Origin: an uncultured Coriobacteriaceae bacterium
Lineage (GTDB): Bacteria; Actinomycetota; Coriobacteriia; Coriobacteriales; Atopobiaceae
DNA length: 48,740 bases
NCBI GenBank assembly: GCA_902795065.1
Contig: CADBJR010000007.1
Location: 1 to 48,740 of the forward strand
Direction of reading: 5' to 3'
This document shows positions 22,928 through 32,083 of this stretch, piece after piece (position 1 is the stretch's first letter; each line of letters starts with the position of its first letter). A program made the position numbers and the translations under genes. The notes under the pieces were generated by a model. The model had not been told where the DNA came from. It saw only the letters and a program-made list of their open reading frames with translations, and searched no databases.

Positions 22928-24952
22928 CTATCCCTCCGCGTCGGTATCCTGCGAAAGGACCCCCGACGCTTCCACGTCATCGCGGCCGCCCTGCGTGAGC
23001 TCCCAGCTCTTGGGGAGCCGCCCCACCACGTTCTCGTTGAGCCACCGCATGCTCGCGATGCGTTCATCCGAGAGACCCTGGGGGCTTTCGGGCAGCGAAC
23101 CCACACCGTGCTGGTCGGTAAGCACCCCGGAGAAGGGCACGAGCCTGCCATCGGCGATATCGCGGGAGAGCAGCTCGACGAGGCGGTGCTGTTGGGCGGA
23201 AAGGCACTCCTCGGTCTCGACGCGCACCACGCCTGAGGACATGCCCCACCAGTAGTTGAGCGCCTTGTCCCTGTGGACCTCGGCGTCCTTCTCCCACGTA
23301 TCCTTGCGGATAGACCGGACGATGAGCTCATAGTAGCGGCCCCAGTCCCACACCGGGGTGGCGATACGCTCTCGCCTTCCGTCGGGGAGCATGCGGTACA
23401 GGCCGAACGGAGCGTCGGGGTTCATCGGGTCGGGATGGTCGCGGCCGGCGATGATGTCGACGCCCTCCTCCGCGAGCTCCCGCTCCCAGTCGATGCCCTC
23501 GGTGGAAAGCCACCTCAGATACACGGTTGCCTGGCGGTCGACGAGGGCCGCGCCGAGCGCGAAGGCGTTGATCTCCGAGACGCTGCCGTAGATGGGAGAG
23601 AAGGCGAGGTAGCCGATGCGGTGGTTCTCCGACATGCTCGCCGCCAGGGCGCCCATGACGAACTTCGCCTCGTACATGCGCGCGTAGAACGTGCGGACGA
23701 CGCCGCTCGAGAGGTTGATGGAGCAGTTGATGAACCGGTAATCGGGGTTGGTGACCGCCGCACGGCGCGTCTGCTCGAACTGGCGGGGCGAGCAGGTGAC
23801 GATAAGGTCGCTCTCATCCGCGACCGCAGCCTTCACCGCATCCGCGAACGAGGCATCGTCGGCACGCAGGGCGAACGCGGTGGTCTCCACCTCGTCTCCG
23901 AGGCGCCGCTCGAGGTCGAGCCGGCCCCTCTCGTGGAGGGCGATCCACCCCGACGTCTCGGGGCTCCGGTCGTAGATGAAGGCGACGCGCAGCGGCTTCG
24001 CCGAACGCACGATGTCCTTGATCTGGGGGATGACGCCCTGCTTGTCGGCAGGCGGCTGCTCGACGTAGTCGATGGGCGCAGGCTGTGCGGCAACCACCAA
24101 CTCGTACCATGCGGTGCGCACACGCTCGTCCATCTCGTCCGCAACGGTGGTGAGCGGATCGGAGCTGGCATAGCCCTTGAGGTAGGCGAGAAATGCATCG
24201 GCATCTGAGATCTTCAGCATCTCCCCTCCCCGCTTTGCGAAGGAGCTGCTGAAGAGCTTGAATGCGACGTCGAGGCGATGCACGTCGTGCTGGGGCCAAG
24301 GCTCATCGAGCGTGTGGCCCAGTAGGTGCGCCATCTGCGCAAACGATCCCGGCTTGGAGAAGAAGAATCCGTAGAGCGGTGCAACCCGGTAGAACGCAAG
24401 AAACTCGTCGTAGAGCGTAGCGGTCGTCTCGTCGACATCGTTCGGCGCAACCCGCATGACGACGGCCGTGATGACGGGGTTGTCGAGCCAGCGGAGAACC
24501 GACACGCGCTTGTTGCCCTCGAGCACGTAGAAGCGTTGGAGGTACTCGTAGACGACGGCGGGGTCGCGGATGCCCTCGTTGAGCTGAGACTCGTAGAGCG
24601 CGGCCCACTTGATGGCGAATTCGCTTCCCGGCTCCGCTATGGGCAGGAAGCCGTTGGAGAACATGTTGCTCCGGGCTTTGGTGACGGTTCCGACGATGAG
24701 GTCGGCGGGGATGTCGATGGTCCCCACCATCGTCGCCTTGGTGATGGCCTCGGAACCGACCATGTCGTCGAGCGCAGGAAGATACGGGTAGTTACCGCGC
24801 CCGAACGCTTCCCTCACCTGGCGCATTCCCTGTTTGCGCGCCTTCGCATAATCATCGATCACGTTACGCACCCCCCGTGACGCCTCGTCCCGTACGTACC
24901 GCCACCGCTCGAGCGGCAGATGCCGTGCGCCCTTCTTGGCGGACGCGAACAA
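22928..24952 (-). CDS. BMP-type sugar/nucleoside-binding domain protein with ParB-like N-terminus
   Basis: 674 aa. The C-terminal half (about 315-640) matches the BMP family (periplasmic-binding type, like PnrA/TmpC): RVAFIYDRSPETSGWIALHERGRLDLE, DLIVTCSPRQFEQTRRAAVTNPDYRFINCS and VMGALAASMSENHRIGYLAFSPIYGSVSEINAFALGA. There is no signal peptide or lipobox. The N-terminal half has a ParB/sulfiredoxin-like segment, FYVLEGNKRVSVLRWLDNPVITAVV. The start is a TTG codon with a weak Shine-Dalgarno, so the true start may be some residues later. It follows pyruvate kinase by 33 nt. A cytosolic ligand sensor is a plausible inference. Confidence 0.85.
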   Translation of the reverse strand: MFASAKKGARHLPLERWRYVRDEASRGVRNVIDDYAKARKQGMRQVREAFGRGNYPYLPALDDMVGSEAITKATMVGTIDIPADLIVGTVTKARSNMFSNGFLPIAEPGSEFAIKWAALYESQLNEGIRDPAVVYEYLQRFYVLEGNKRVSVLRWLDNPVITAVVMRVAPNDVDETTATLYDEFLAFYRVAPLYGFFFSKPGSFAQMAHLLGHTLDEPWPQHDVHRLDVAFKLFSSSFAKRGGEMLKISDADAFLAYLKGYASSDPLTTVADEMDERVRTAWYELVVAAQPAPIDYVEQPPADKQGVIPQIKDIVRSAKPLRVAFIYDRSPETSGWIALHERGRLDLERRLGDEVETTAFALRADDASFADAVKAAVADESDLIVTCSPRQFEQTRRAAVTNPDYRFINCSINLSSGVVRTFYARMYEAKFVMGALAASMSENHRIGYLAFSPIYGSVSEINAFALGAALVDRQATVYLRWLSTEGIDWERELAEEGVDIIAGRDHPDPMNPDAPFGLYRMLPDGRRERIATPVWDWGRYYELIVRSIRKDTWEKDAEVHRDKALNYWWGMSSGVVRVETEECLSAQQHRLVELLSRDIADGRLVPFSGVLTDQHGVGSLPESPQGLSDERIASMRWLNENVVGRLPKSWELTQGGRDDVEASGVLSQDTDAEG

Positions 24953-24985
24953 CCCGGGTTGCCTTTGCCCGCCGGAGGCGCAGGC

Positions 24986-26450
24986 CTACTGCACCTGGGC
25001 GACCATGCACATGTTAGTCGATGTGGCGTAGTCGCCCATGCGCGGCGAGGTCTGGACGTCGCCCGCGGTGATGACCACGAGGTCGCCTGCTTCACGAGAC
25101 CGTGCTTGCGCGCTTGAATAAGCGCGTCGTAGTAGGTCTCCTGCAGGCTCCACTGCTCGGTCGACTTGATGGACTTCACGTCCCAATAGAAGCAGGTGCG
25201 CCTGATGGCATCGTCGCTCGGCGTGGTGGCGATGATGGGAAGCCGCGGACGGAAGACGCTCATGAGGCGGGCGGAGCGGCCGGAGTGCGTCGGGCAGATG
25301 ATGGCGGAGGCACCCACGCGGCGTGCGGTCTCGACCGCAGCGAATCCGATGGCGCCGTTCACGTTCTTCACACCGCCGCGGTCGTGGTAGGTATGGCGCT
25401 CGGGAAGATGGCGCTCGGTCTGGCGGCAGATGGATGCCATCATCTGGACCGACTCCACCGGATAGGCGCCGGCAGCGGTCTCGCCGGAGAGCATGACGCG
25501 GTCGGTGCCGTCATAGATGGCGTTCGCGACATCGGTGACCTCGGCGCGTGTCGGACGCGGGTTGCGGATCATGGAGTCGAGCATCTGCGTGGCCGTTATG
25601 ACCGGCTTGTAGTTGAAGTTGCACTTCTCGATGATCTCCTTCTGCACATGGGGCACTTCGGCAGGCGGGATCTCGACGCCCAGATCGCCGCGTGCGACCA
25701 TGATGCCGTCGGAGACGGCGAGGATCTCGTCGAAGTTGGCGACACCCAGCGCGCTCTCGATCTTGGGGAAGATGAGCATGTGGTGCGAACCTGCGTTGTG
25801 GCAGATCTCGCGGATGCGCTCGACCGCCGCGGCATCGCGGATGAAGCTCGCAGCGATGGCGTCGGCCTTCATCTCGCAGGCGAACTGGATGTCGAGGATG
25901 TCCTGCTCGGTGACGGCGGGAAGGCCGACGGCCACGTTGGGCACGTTGACACCCTTGCGCTCGCCCAGCTCTCCCCCGTTGGTGACCACGCAGGAGATGT
26001 TGTTGCCATCGACGCGCTCGACCTCCAAGCCAATCAGGCCGTCGTCGATGAAGATGACCGAGCCGGGCTCGACCTCGGCGGCAAGGTCGGCATAATCGAC
26101 CGAGAAGCGCGCCGCGGTTCCCTCGATGACCTCGGTGGTCACGATCACATGGTCGCCCGTCGACAGGGGCACCTTCGCATGGTCCTTGAGCATGCCCGTG
26201 CGGATCTCGGGACCCTTGGTGTCGAGCAGGATGGCGACGGGGACGCCGAGCTCGGCGGACATCGCCCTCACGCGCTCGATGTTGGTGCGATGGTACTCGT
26301 GGCTGCCGTGGCTGAAGTTGAGACGTGCGACGTTCATGCCTGCGATGATCATCTTACGCAGGACATCGTCATTATCGGTTGCGGGACCCATGGTGCAGAC
26401 GATCTTCGTACGCTTCTGCAGACGATCTTCGTACGCTTCGTATCGCTCAT
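24986..26450 (-). pseudogene. pyk: Pyruvate kinase, interrupted by a tandem duplication and a frameshift
   Basis: The reading frame encodes a pyruvate kinase (phosphoenolpyruvate plus ADP to pyruvate plus ATP), with MNVARLNFSHGSHEYH, DTKGPEIRTG, IFPKIESALG and the signature VARGDLGVEIP; NPRPTRAEVTDVANAIYDG is also present. As read it is broken twice. Just after the ATG at 26450 (good GAGGAG site) a 23-bp unit is present twice (26394-26439), shifting the frame before CTMGPATDN. Near 25086-25087 one G is missing, shifting the end GDLVVITAGDVQTSPRMGD into another frame. Removing 23 nt and adding 1 restores exactly 481 codons (480 aa). True mutation or assembly fault cannot be told apart. Confidence 0.88.
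26394..26439. repeat. Tandem 23-bp duplication inside pyk
   Basis: Two perfect tandem copies, 26394-26416 and 26417-26439. It sits between the start codon and the KIVCT strand of pyruvate kinase and causes a frameshift. Confidence 0.95.
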
Positions 26451-26510
26451 GACGGCTCCTCGAGAAACGCAGGTGGGAACAATCGCGTGCAATCCCTACT
26501 ATAAACCATG

Positions 26511-26541
26511 TGCCCCGCCCCGGGGATTAGGGGGCGGGACA
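26511..26541 (-). terminator. Hairpin between the transporter ATPase and pyk
   Basis: An 11-bp GC-rich stem with one G-U pair (26531-26541 with 26511-26521) and a 9-nt loop. It lacks a strong U-tract. Just downstream, a TATAGT -10-like box (26503-26498) precedes pyk. Confidence 0.45.
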
Positions 26542-26612
26542 CTGGGGAAGGAAGGAAGGCGGGTTGGGCAAATTTGAGGATGTGAGCCATCAACCCGCCA
26601 ACAGGGGAATCC

Positions 26613-27767
26613 TTAGAAGTCGTAGCTCCTGCAGACCGGCTCGTTGGCCGCAACGGAGGCCTCGTCGTACCAGATGAGGTTGTTGCTGGTGGCCTTGTCG
26701 AAGAGCTGGACCAGGTCGGGCTGGGTGGTGAACTGCACCTTGGCGCCCATCGACACGTCGGCCTCGAGACCGACGGTCGGAACGACCATGACGACCTCGT
26801 CCTCGTTGGAGCGGGCATGGATGTTGTACTCGGAGCCCATCATCTCGGAGACCTCGACGACTGCGGAGAGGTCGCCCTCGCCCACGGTGATGTGCTGCGG
26901 ACGGATGCCGCACACGATCTCGCAAGGCTCCTGCTTGTTCTGCTTGAGGGCCTTCTGCTGGAAGTCGGAGAGCTTGAACTTGACGCCGCGGATCTCAGCG
27001 TAGTAGACGCCGTTCTCGAGGAGGAGCTTGCAGTTGTCGAAGAAGTTCATGACGGGCATGCCGATGAAGCCGGCGACGAACAGGTTGACGGGCTTGTTGA
27101 AGACCTCGACCGGGGTGCCGATCTGGTTCACATAGCCGTCCTTCATGATGACGATGCGGTCGCCGAGGGTCATGGCCTCGGTCTGGTCGTGCGTGACGTA
27201 GATGAACGTCGTGTTGATGCGCTGGCGGAGCTTGATGATCTCGGCGCGCATCTGGTTGCGGAGCTTCGCGTCGAGGTTCGACAGCGGCTCGTCCATGAGG
27301 AAGACCTTGGGGTCGCGGACCATGGCGCGGCCGATGGCGACGCGCTGGCGCTGGCCGCCGGAGAGGGCAGCCGGCTTGCGGTCGAGGTACTGGGTGATCT
27401 CGAGGATCTCGGCGGCCTCGCGGACCTTGCGGTCGATCTCGGCCTTGGGGGTCTTGCGCAGCTCCAGGGAGAAGGCCATGTTCTGGTAGACCGTCATCTG
27501 GGGATACAGCGCGTAGCTCTGGAAGACCATGGCGATGTCGCGGTCCTTCGGGGCGACGTCGTTCATGAGCTTGCCGTCGATGTAGAGCTCGCCGTCGGTG
27601 ATGTCCTCGAGGCCTGCGACCATGCGCAGGGTGGTGGACTTGCCGCAGCCCGACGGGCCGACGAGCACGATGAATTCCTTATCGGCGATCGAGATGTTGA
27701 CATCGTGGGTACCCACGTAGCCATTCTCGTAAACCTTCTTGATGTCTTTCAGCACAACCTCGGACAT
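26613..27767 (-). CDS. Sugar ABC transporter ATPase (MsmK/UgpC type)
   Basis: 384 aa. Walker [10 protein letters not shown] is at 37-45, the Q-loop at [13 protein letters not shown], the signature [16 protein letters not shown] near 135, Walker [21 protein letters not shown] near 155-165, and the H-loop at [12 protein letters not shown]. The C-terminal TOBE-like regulatory domain (about 250-384) contains [18 protein letters not shown], typical of multi-sugar ATPases shared by several permeases. It energises import through the two permeases encoded upstream. The gene is separated from GH32 by a short hairpin (27791-27809). The ATG has an AAGGAGAAC Shine-Dalgarno. Confidence 0.95.
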   Translation of the reverse strand: MSEVVLKDIKKVYENGYVGTHDVNISIADKEFIVLVGPSGCGKSTTLRMVAGLEDITDGELYIDGKLMNDVAPKDRDIAMVFQSYALYPQMTVYQNMAFSLELRKTPKAEIDRKVREAAEILEITQYLDRKPAALSGGQRQRVAIGRAMVRDPKVFLMDEPLSNLDAKLRNQMRAEIIKLRQRINTTFIYVTHDQTEAMTLGDRIVIMKDGYVNQIGTPVEVFNKPVNLFVAGFIGMPVMNFFDNCKLLLENGVYYAEIRGVKFKLSDFQQKALKQNKQEPCEIVCGIRPQHITVGEGDLSAVVEVSEMMGSEYNIHARSNEDEVVMVVPTVGLEADVSMGAKVQFTTQPDLVQLFDKATSNNLIWYDEASVAANEPVCRSYDF

Positions 27768-27790
27768 GTTTGCTGTTCTCCTTCCGTAAA

Positions 27791-27809
27791 GCCTGCTCAG
27801 CGAGCAGGC
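27791..27809 (-). terminator. Intercistronic hairpin between GH32 and ATPase genes
   Basis: A perfect 8-bp stem GCCTGCTC with GAGCAGGC and a 3-nt loop, followed on the minus strand by TTTACGG. It may attenuate or stabilise the mRNA rather than stop it fully. Confidence 0.45.
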
Positions 27810-27815
27810 GTACTG

Positions 27816-29327
27816 CTATGCAAGGTCATACTTCTCCACGTCCATGACCGCGCACCCATCCGCGAAGAACGAGATGCCGTCGAAGACGGGGTCGGTGAGG
27901 ATCGTCATGGTGAGCGTCTGCTCGCCATCTCCCACGAACACTTCTGCGCTGAAGCGGTCGAGAAGGATGCGCAGGCGCAGCGTGCCATCATAGTTAACCA
28001 GCACGCACTTGCGGTCCTTCACCACGGCGCGGCGCAGGGCCGAGTGCTTGCGGTTGATCTTGATCATGCGCTCTGCGGGGCTGAAACGCACTGACGAACG
28101 GAACTGGTCGCCCTGGGCGAACCAGATGGTGAACTCATGGTAGGGATTCTCCACGTCCTCGGGCCTGACCGTGACCGTGAGGTCGATGATGCGCCCGGAG
28201 ATGCCGTCGAGCTTGAGCTCGCCGCTGACGGGGACGCCCTTATAGGCAACCTTGTTCTTCCTGATGGACTCGAGCTCGCGGACCGGCCACTGGTAGAGCC
28301 TGCCGTCGCGCACGGAAAGCTCGCGCGGGACGGTGACCTGGCCGAACCACGACCTCCTGCCACCCATGGAGATGCAATCCCAGTTCTGCATCCAAGCGAC
28401 CATGATGCGCCGGCCATCGGGCGAGAGGATCGTCTGCGTGGCATAGAAATCGATGCCGTAGTCGATCGCCTGCATCGACTCCTCGACCAGCGCGCCGGTC
28501 TCGGGGTCGAGATGGCCGATGAGCGCCAGGGTGCCGTTGCCGCTGGCGAACTCGTCGCCGACGGCGAGCATATCCTGCGGGCTCACGAGCAGCACCTGCT
28601 TGCCGTCGAGCTCGAACGTGTCGGGGCATTCCCACATGCTGCCGACGCGGTAGTTGTTCTCCGAGAGGACGCACTCGAACTCCCAGTTGATGCAATCACG
28701 GCTCTTGTACTGCAGGATCTGTCCGCTTGCCAGGTCATCGCGATCGACGATGTTGCAGGCGCCCATGATGCAGTGGAAAAGGCCGTCATCCCCGGCCCAG
28801 ATCTTGGGGTCGCGGAAGTTCTGCGGATCCAGACCCTCGGGGAGCTGGTCGGCATCGATGACCGGATTGCCCTCGTACTTGAAGTAGTTCACTCCGTCGC
28901 CGAAGGCGATGCACTGCGTCTGGCGGCTGTCGACGGAGCCGTCGGGGTTCTTGCCGATCTTCTTTACGCCCGTGTACATGAGCAGATGACGGCCGTCGGA
29001 GAGCACGATGGCGCTGCCCGAGAAGACGCCGTAGTCGTCGTAGGGCTGATCGGGCGCAAGCGCTGCGGGCAGATGCGTCCAATGCAGCAGGTCGGCGCTC
29101 ACCGCGTGTCCCCAGTGCATGGGGCCCCACTTGGTATCGAAGGGATAGTACTGGTAGAACAGGTGGTACTTCCCCTGATAGAAGGAGAACCCGTTGGGGT
29201 CGTTCATCCAGCCGATACGGGCGGGCAGATGGTAGACGGGCCGATCGCTCTCGGGAATGTTCCCGCTGAACAACACTTCGTGGCGGCGTGCCGCGTACAG
29301 GGTTTCGCTGTCGTTGTAGTCGTTCAT
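27816..29327 (-). CDS. Glycoside hydrolase family 32 (sucrose/fructan hydrolase)
   Basis: 503 aa from the ATG at 29327. A TTG at 29366 is also possible, but its Shine-Dalgarno would be inside the 3' arm of a hairpin. The N-terminal five-bladed propeller has the GH32 catalytic motifs: GWMNDPNG (nucleophile Asp), FRDPKIWAGDDG (transition-state stabiliser) and MWECPDTFEL (acid/base Glu). The C-terminal beta-sandwich (about 350-503) follows. There is no signal peptide, so it acts inside the cell on imported sucrose or short fructo-oligosaccharides. It lies between the transporter binding protein and the ATPase genes. Whether the substrate is phosphorylated cannot be told; no PTS gene is nearby. 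Confidence 0.92.
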   Translation of the reverse strand: MNDYNDSETLYAARRHEVLFSGNIPESDRPVYHLPARIGWMNDPNGFSFYQGKYHLFYQYYPFDTKWGPMHWGHAVSADLLHWTHLPAALAPDQPYDDYGVFSGSAIVLSDGRHLLMYTGVKKIGKNPDGSVDSRQTQCIAFGDGVNYFKYEGNPVIDADQLPEGLDPQNFRDPKIWAGDDGLFHCIMGACNIVDRDDLASGQILQYKSRDCINWEFECVLSENNYRVGSMWECPDTFELDGKQVLLVSPQDMLAVGDEFASGNGTLALIGHLDPETGALVEESMQAIDYGIDFYATQTILSPDGRRIMVAWMQNWDCISMGGRRSWFGQVTVPRELSVRDGRLYQWPVRELESIRKNKVAYKGVPVSGELKLDGISGRIIDLTVTVRPEDVENPYHEFTIWFAQGDQFRSSVRFSPAERMIKINRKHSALRRAVVKDRKCVLVNYDGTLRLRILLDRFSAEVFVGDGEQTLTMTILTDPVFDGISFFADGCAVMDVEKYDLA

Positions 29328-29370
29328 AATCGGGAGCTGTTCCTTATCGCAGATGGTCGTTGGCAAGGGT

Positions 29371-29400
29371 CCTGCTCCGCTCCCGGAGGAGCGGAGCAGG
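29371..29400. terminator. Intercistronic hairpin between binding protein and GH32 genes
   Basis: A perfect 13-bp stem CCTGCTCCGCTCC with GGAGCGGAGCAGG around a CGGA loop, with no U-tract. Such hairpins after the binding-protein gene often protect its mRNA 3' end and raise it relative to downstream genes. Confidence 0.6.
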
Positions 29401-29413
29401 CAGGGGGACGGTA

Positions 29414-31102
29414 TTAGGCGTTGTACGCGTCGAAGTACTTCTGGTGGATGTCGATGAACTCCTGGAGCTTGTAGCCCTCAAGGTCGCTCTGGAGCTTGTT
29501 CCAGGCAGCGTCATCGAAGCCGTTCATGACGGCATCGGACTTGAAGGTGTTGATGCACTTCATGATGTCAGCCATGAGGTTGGAGACCTGGGTGGTGTCC
29601 TCGGTGCTCATGAATGCGTTGGGGTAGCAGTACTTGAAGTTCATGTCGGGGGTGTAGACGTTCTTGATCCAGTCGAGACGATACTTGGCGTCATCCGGGC
29701 AGGTGACGTAGACATCGTAGTAGCTGTCGAGGATGGCGAGCGGGCCGTTGACGGACTCGGCCTCGCGGACCTCGACCGGGGAGGCGTCGCCGAGCCAGGT
29801 ATGCTTGAGCATGGGCTCGCCGGCAGCGTTGGTGCTCATCTCAAAGATGTCGAACTCGTCGTCCTCGCCATAGGTGCCCCAGTTGTTCTGCGCGGACTGG
29901 ATCGGGTCGTACATCTTGTCGATCCAGGAGGCGATGAGGGCCGGGTTCTTGGCGACGCCGGTGATGACGCAGCGGCCGCGCTGGAAGCCGGAGGTGAAGG
30001 AGCCGGTCTCGGGCGTGATGTTGACGGTGTCGGCCTTGAGCGCGGGCAGGGGCACCCAGCCCTTGCCGGCGATCAGGTCGTCCATGCTGACCTGGGCGAT
30101 GTTGGCGACGTCCCAGGTGAAGCAGACGCCGTAGCGGCCGCTCTTGCCCTTGGCGACGTAGGTCGCCCACTCCTGCGTGAAGGCCTCGGCGTCGATGAGG
30201 CCCTTCTCATAGAGGCCGTGCAGCCACTCGGTGCCCTTGCGGAAGCCCTCGGAGTTGGCGACGCAGACGACCTTGCCCTCGTCGGTGACGCAGATGTGCT
30301 TGCCGCGGTCGGGATCGCCGTAGCCCTCGCCGAAGCCGTTGATCAGGATGTAGGGATCCTGGCTGCCGTCGTTCATGATGCAGGACATGGGGATGATGTC
30401 GCCGTCGATGCCGAACTCGCTCTTGAGCTTGGCGGCGTTGTCCTTGAAGGCCTGAAGGGTGCTCTCGAACTCCTCGACGGTGGAGGGGACGGGGAGGCCC
30501 AGGAAGTCGAGCCACCACTTGTTGATGAAGGGCATGTTGCCGATGACCTGGATGGCGGTCTTCTCATAGCCGAGCTGCTCGATCCAGGGGAAGCCCCAGA
30601 TGTGGCCGTTCTCGTCCGTGCACATCGTGCGGTACTCGGGAGCCTGCGCGAAGACGGCCTGCAGGTTGGGCATGAACTTGTCGATGAGCTCCTCGAGCGG
30701 GATGATGACGCCCTGCTTGGCGTACTTCAGGAGCTCGGTGTCGCCGAAGCCGGCGTTGAAGATGAGGTCGGGAAGGGTGTTGATGTTGGACATCTCGAGC
30801 GCGATCTTGTCGCCCCACTGGTCGCTCTGGATGGTCCTCCAGTCGATGTGGACGTTGGTCTCCTCCTCGAGGCGCTTGAAGATGGTGCGCTTGTTGGGGT
30901 CGGGCTCGGTGCCGACGGGGAAGTTGGTGAGCGCGGTGATCGTGGCGGTCTCGGCGAGCGGGAGGGTGACGTCCTCGATGCTGACATCGTTGTGGTCGAC
31001 GTCGTGGCCGGCCTCGCCGCCACCGCCGCAGCCGGCGAGCACGGCTGCGCTGGCGGCTGCGGAAAGGGCAAGGAAGTTACGACGGGAAAGCTTGTTGTTC
31101 AT
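29414..31102 (-). CDS. Sugar ABC transporter substrate-binding lipoprotein
   Basis: 562 aa. The N-terminus MNNKLSRRNFLALSAAAS combines a twin-arginine-like SRRNF motif with a lipobox LAGC (lipid-anchored C25). The mature part is large, as in the LipO/LplA group of binding proteins that pair with LplB- and YtcP-like permeases: PDLIFNAGFGDTELLKYAKQG, GFPWIEQLGYEKTAIQVI, YGVCFTWDVANIAQV, and an aromatic C-terminus (HQKYFDAYNA). It should bind the fructoside or other oligosaccharide at the cell surface. Third gene of the transport operon; 56 nt after the second permease. Confidence 0.93.
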   Translation of the reverse strand: MNNKLSRRNFLALSAAASAAVLAGCGGGGEAGHDVDHNDVSIEDVTLPLAETATITALTNFPVGTEPDPNKRTIFKRLEEETNVHIDWRTIQSDQWGDKIALEMSNINTLPDLIFNAGFGDTELLKYAKQGVIIPLEELIDKFMPNLQAVFAQAPEYRTMCTDENGHIWGFPWIEQLGYEKTAIQVIGNMPFINKWWLDFLGLPVPSTVEEFESTLQAFKDNAAKLKSEFGIDGDIIPMSCIMNDGSQDPYILINGFGEGYGDPDRGKHICVTDEGKVVCVANSEGFRKGTEWLHGLYEKGLIDAEAFTQEWATYVAKGKSGRYGVCFTWDVANIAQVSMDDLIAGKGWVPLPALKADTVNITPETGSFTSGFQRGRCVITGVAKNPALIASWIDKMYDPIQSAQNNWGTYGEDDEFDIFEMSTNAAGEPMLKHTWLGDASPVEVREAESVNGPLAILDSYYDVYVTCPDDAKYRLDWIKNVYTPDMNFKYCYPNAFMSTEDTTQVSNLMADIMKCINTFKSDAVMNGFDDAAWNKLQSDLEGYKLQEFIDIHQKYFDAYNA

Positions 31103-31158
31103 GGTGAGAATCCTCTCTTGACGCTGTCTTTTTCTCTATACGGGAAGCCGGTGTTTGC

Positions 31159-32070
31159 CTAACCCTTGACAGCGCCGGCCATGATGCCGCTGTCGAAGTA
31201 ACGCTGGAAGAACGGGTACATGACAAGGAGCGGGATGCTCGAGATGATGATGGTCGCGTACTTGAGGAGCTCGGCGAGCTGCGCGCGCTGAGCGGTGGAC
31301 TGCATGTCGGAGACCATGCCGGGCTCGGGCTGGCTCTGAATCAGGATGGAGCGGAGCACCAGCTGCAGGGGCTGCTTGGAGGCGCTGTTGAGGTAGATCA
31401 TCGCGTCGAAGTAGCTGTTCCACATGCCGACGAAGTTCCACATCGCGATGGTGGCGATGATGGGCGTGCAGACCGGGAGCAGGACGCGGAAGAAGTAGAC
31501 CATCTCGTTGGCGCCGTCGATCTCGGCCGCCTCCTGGAGGTCCTTCGGAATGCCCTGGTAGTAGGTGCGGGCGATGATCATGTTGTACACGCCGAACGCA
31601 CCGGGAAGCACGATCGCCCAGATGGTGTCGAGCATGCCCAGGCTGCTGATGAGCAAGTAGGTCGGGATCAGGCCGCCGCCGAAGAACATGGTGATCATGA
31701 AGATCAGGCTGAAGAAGCCCTTGCCCTTGAAATCGCTGCGCGACATCGGGTATGCGGCGAGCAGGGTGACGACCAGCGAGAGGACGGTGAACACCACGGA
31801 GTAGATGACGGCGTTCTTGAAGCCGATCCAGATCTGGCCGTTGGAAAGGACGCGCTCGTACGCGGTGGTCGTCCACTTGCTGAAGTCGAAGGTCAGGCCC
31901 TGGTTCTGGAGGGTGACCGGGTCGATGAACGATGCCAGGATGATGTAGATCATCGGGAAGACGATCGCGATGCAGAACAGGATGAGGATGGCATAGCCGA
32001 TGACCATGATCACCTTATCCTCTGCAGGGAGCTTGGCGAACTCGCTCTTCTTTTTCTTGGTAGTTGCCAC
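31159..32070 (-). CDS. Sugar ABC transporter permease (YtcP/MsmG type)
   Basis: 303 aa from the GTG at 32070, which has GGGGGG just upstream and starts directly with VATTKKKKSEF; the longer reading overlaps the upstream gene end. Six transmembrane helices. The EAA loop that docks to the ATPase is PKDLQEAAEIDGANEMVYFFRVLLPVCTPI. The PMIYIILASFIDPVTL N-terminal helix and the ending YPFFQRYFDSGIMAGAVKG are characteristic of the YtcP group. Works with the LplB-like permease encoded 14 nt upstream. Confidence 0.93.
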   Translation of the reverse strand: MATTKKKKSEFAKLPAEDKVIMVIGYAILILFCIAIVFPMIYIILASFIDPVTLQNQGLTFDFSKWTTTAYERVLSNGQIWIGFKNAVIYSVVFTVLSLVVTLLAAYPMSRSDFKGKGFFSLIFMITMFFGGGLIPTYLLISSLGMLDTIWAIVLPGAFGVYNMIIARTYYQGIPKDLQEAAEIDGANEMVYFFRVLLPVCTPIIATIAMWNFVGMWNSYFDAMIYLNSASKQPLQLVLRSILIQSQPEPGMVSDMQSTAQRAQLAELLKYATIIISSIPLLVMYPFFQRYFDSGIMAGAVKG

Positions 32071-32083
32071 GATTGCCCCCCTT

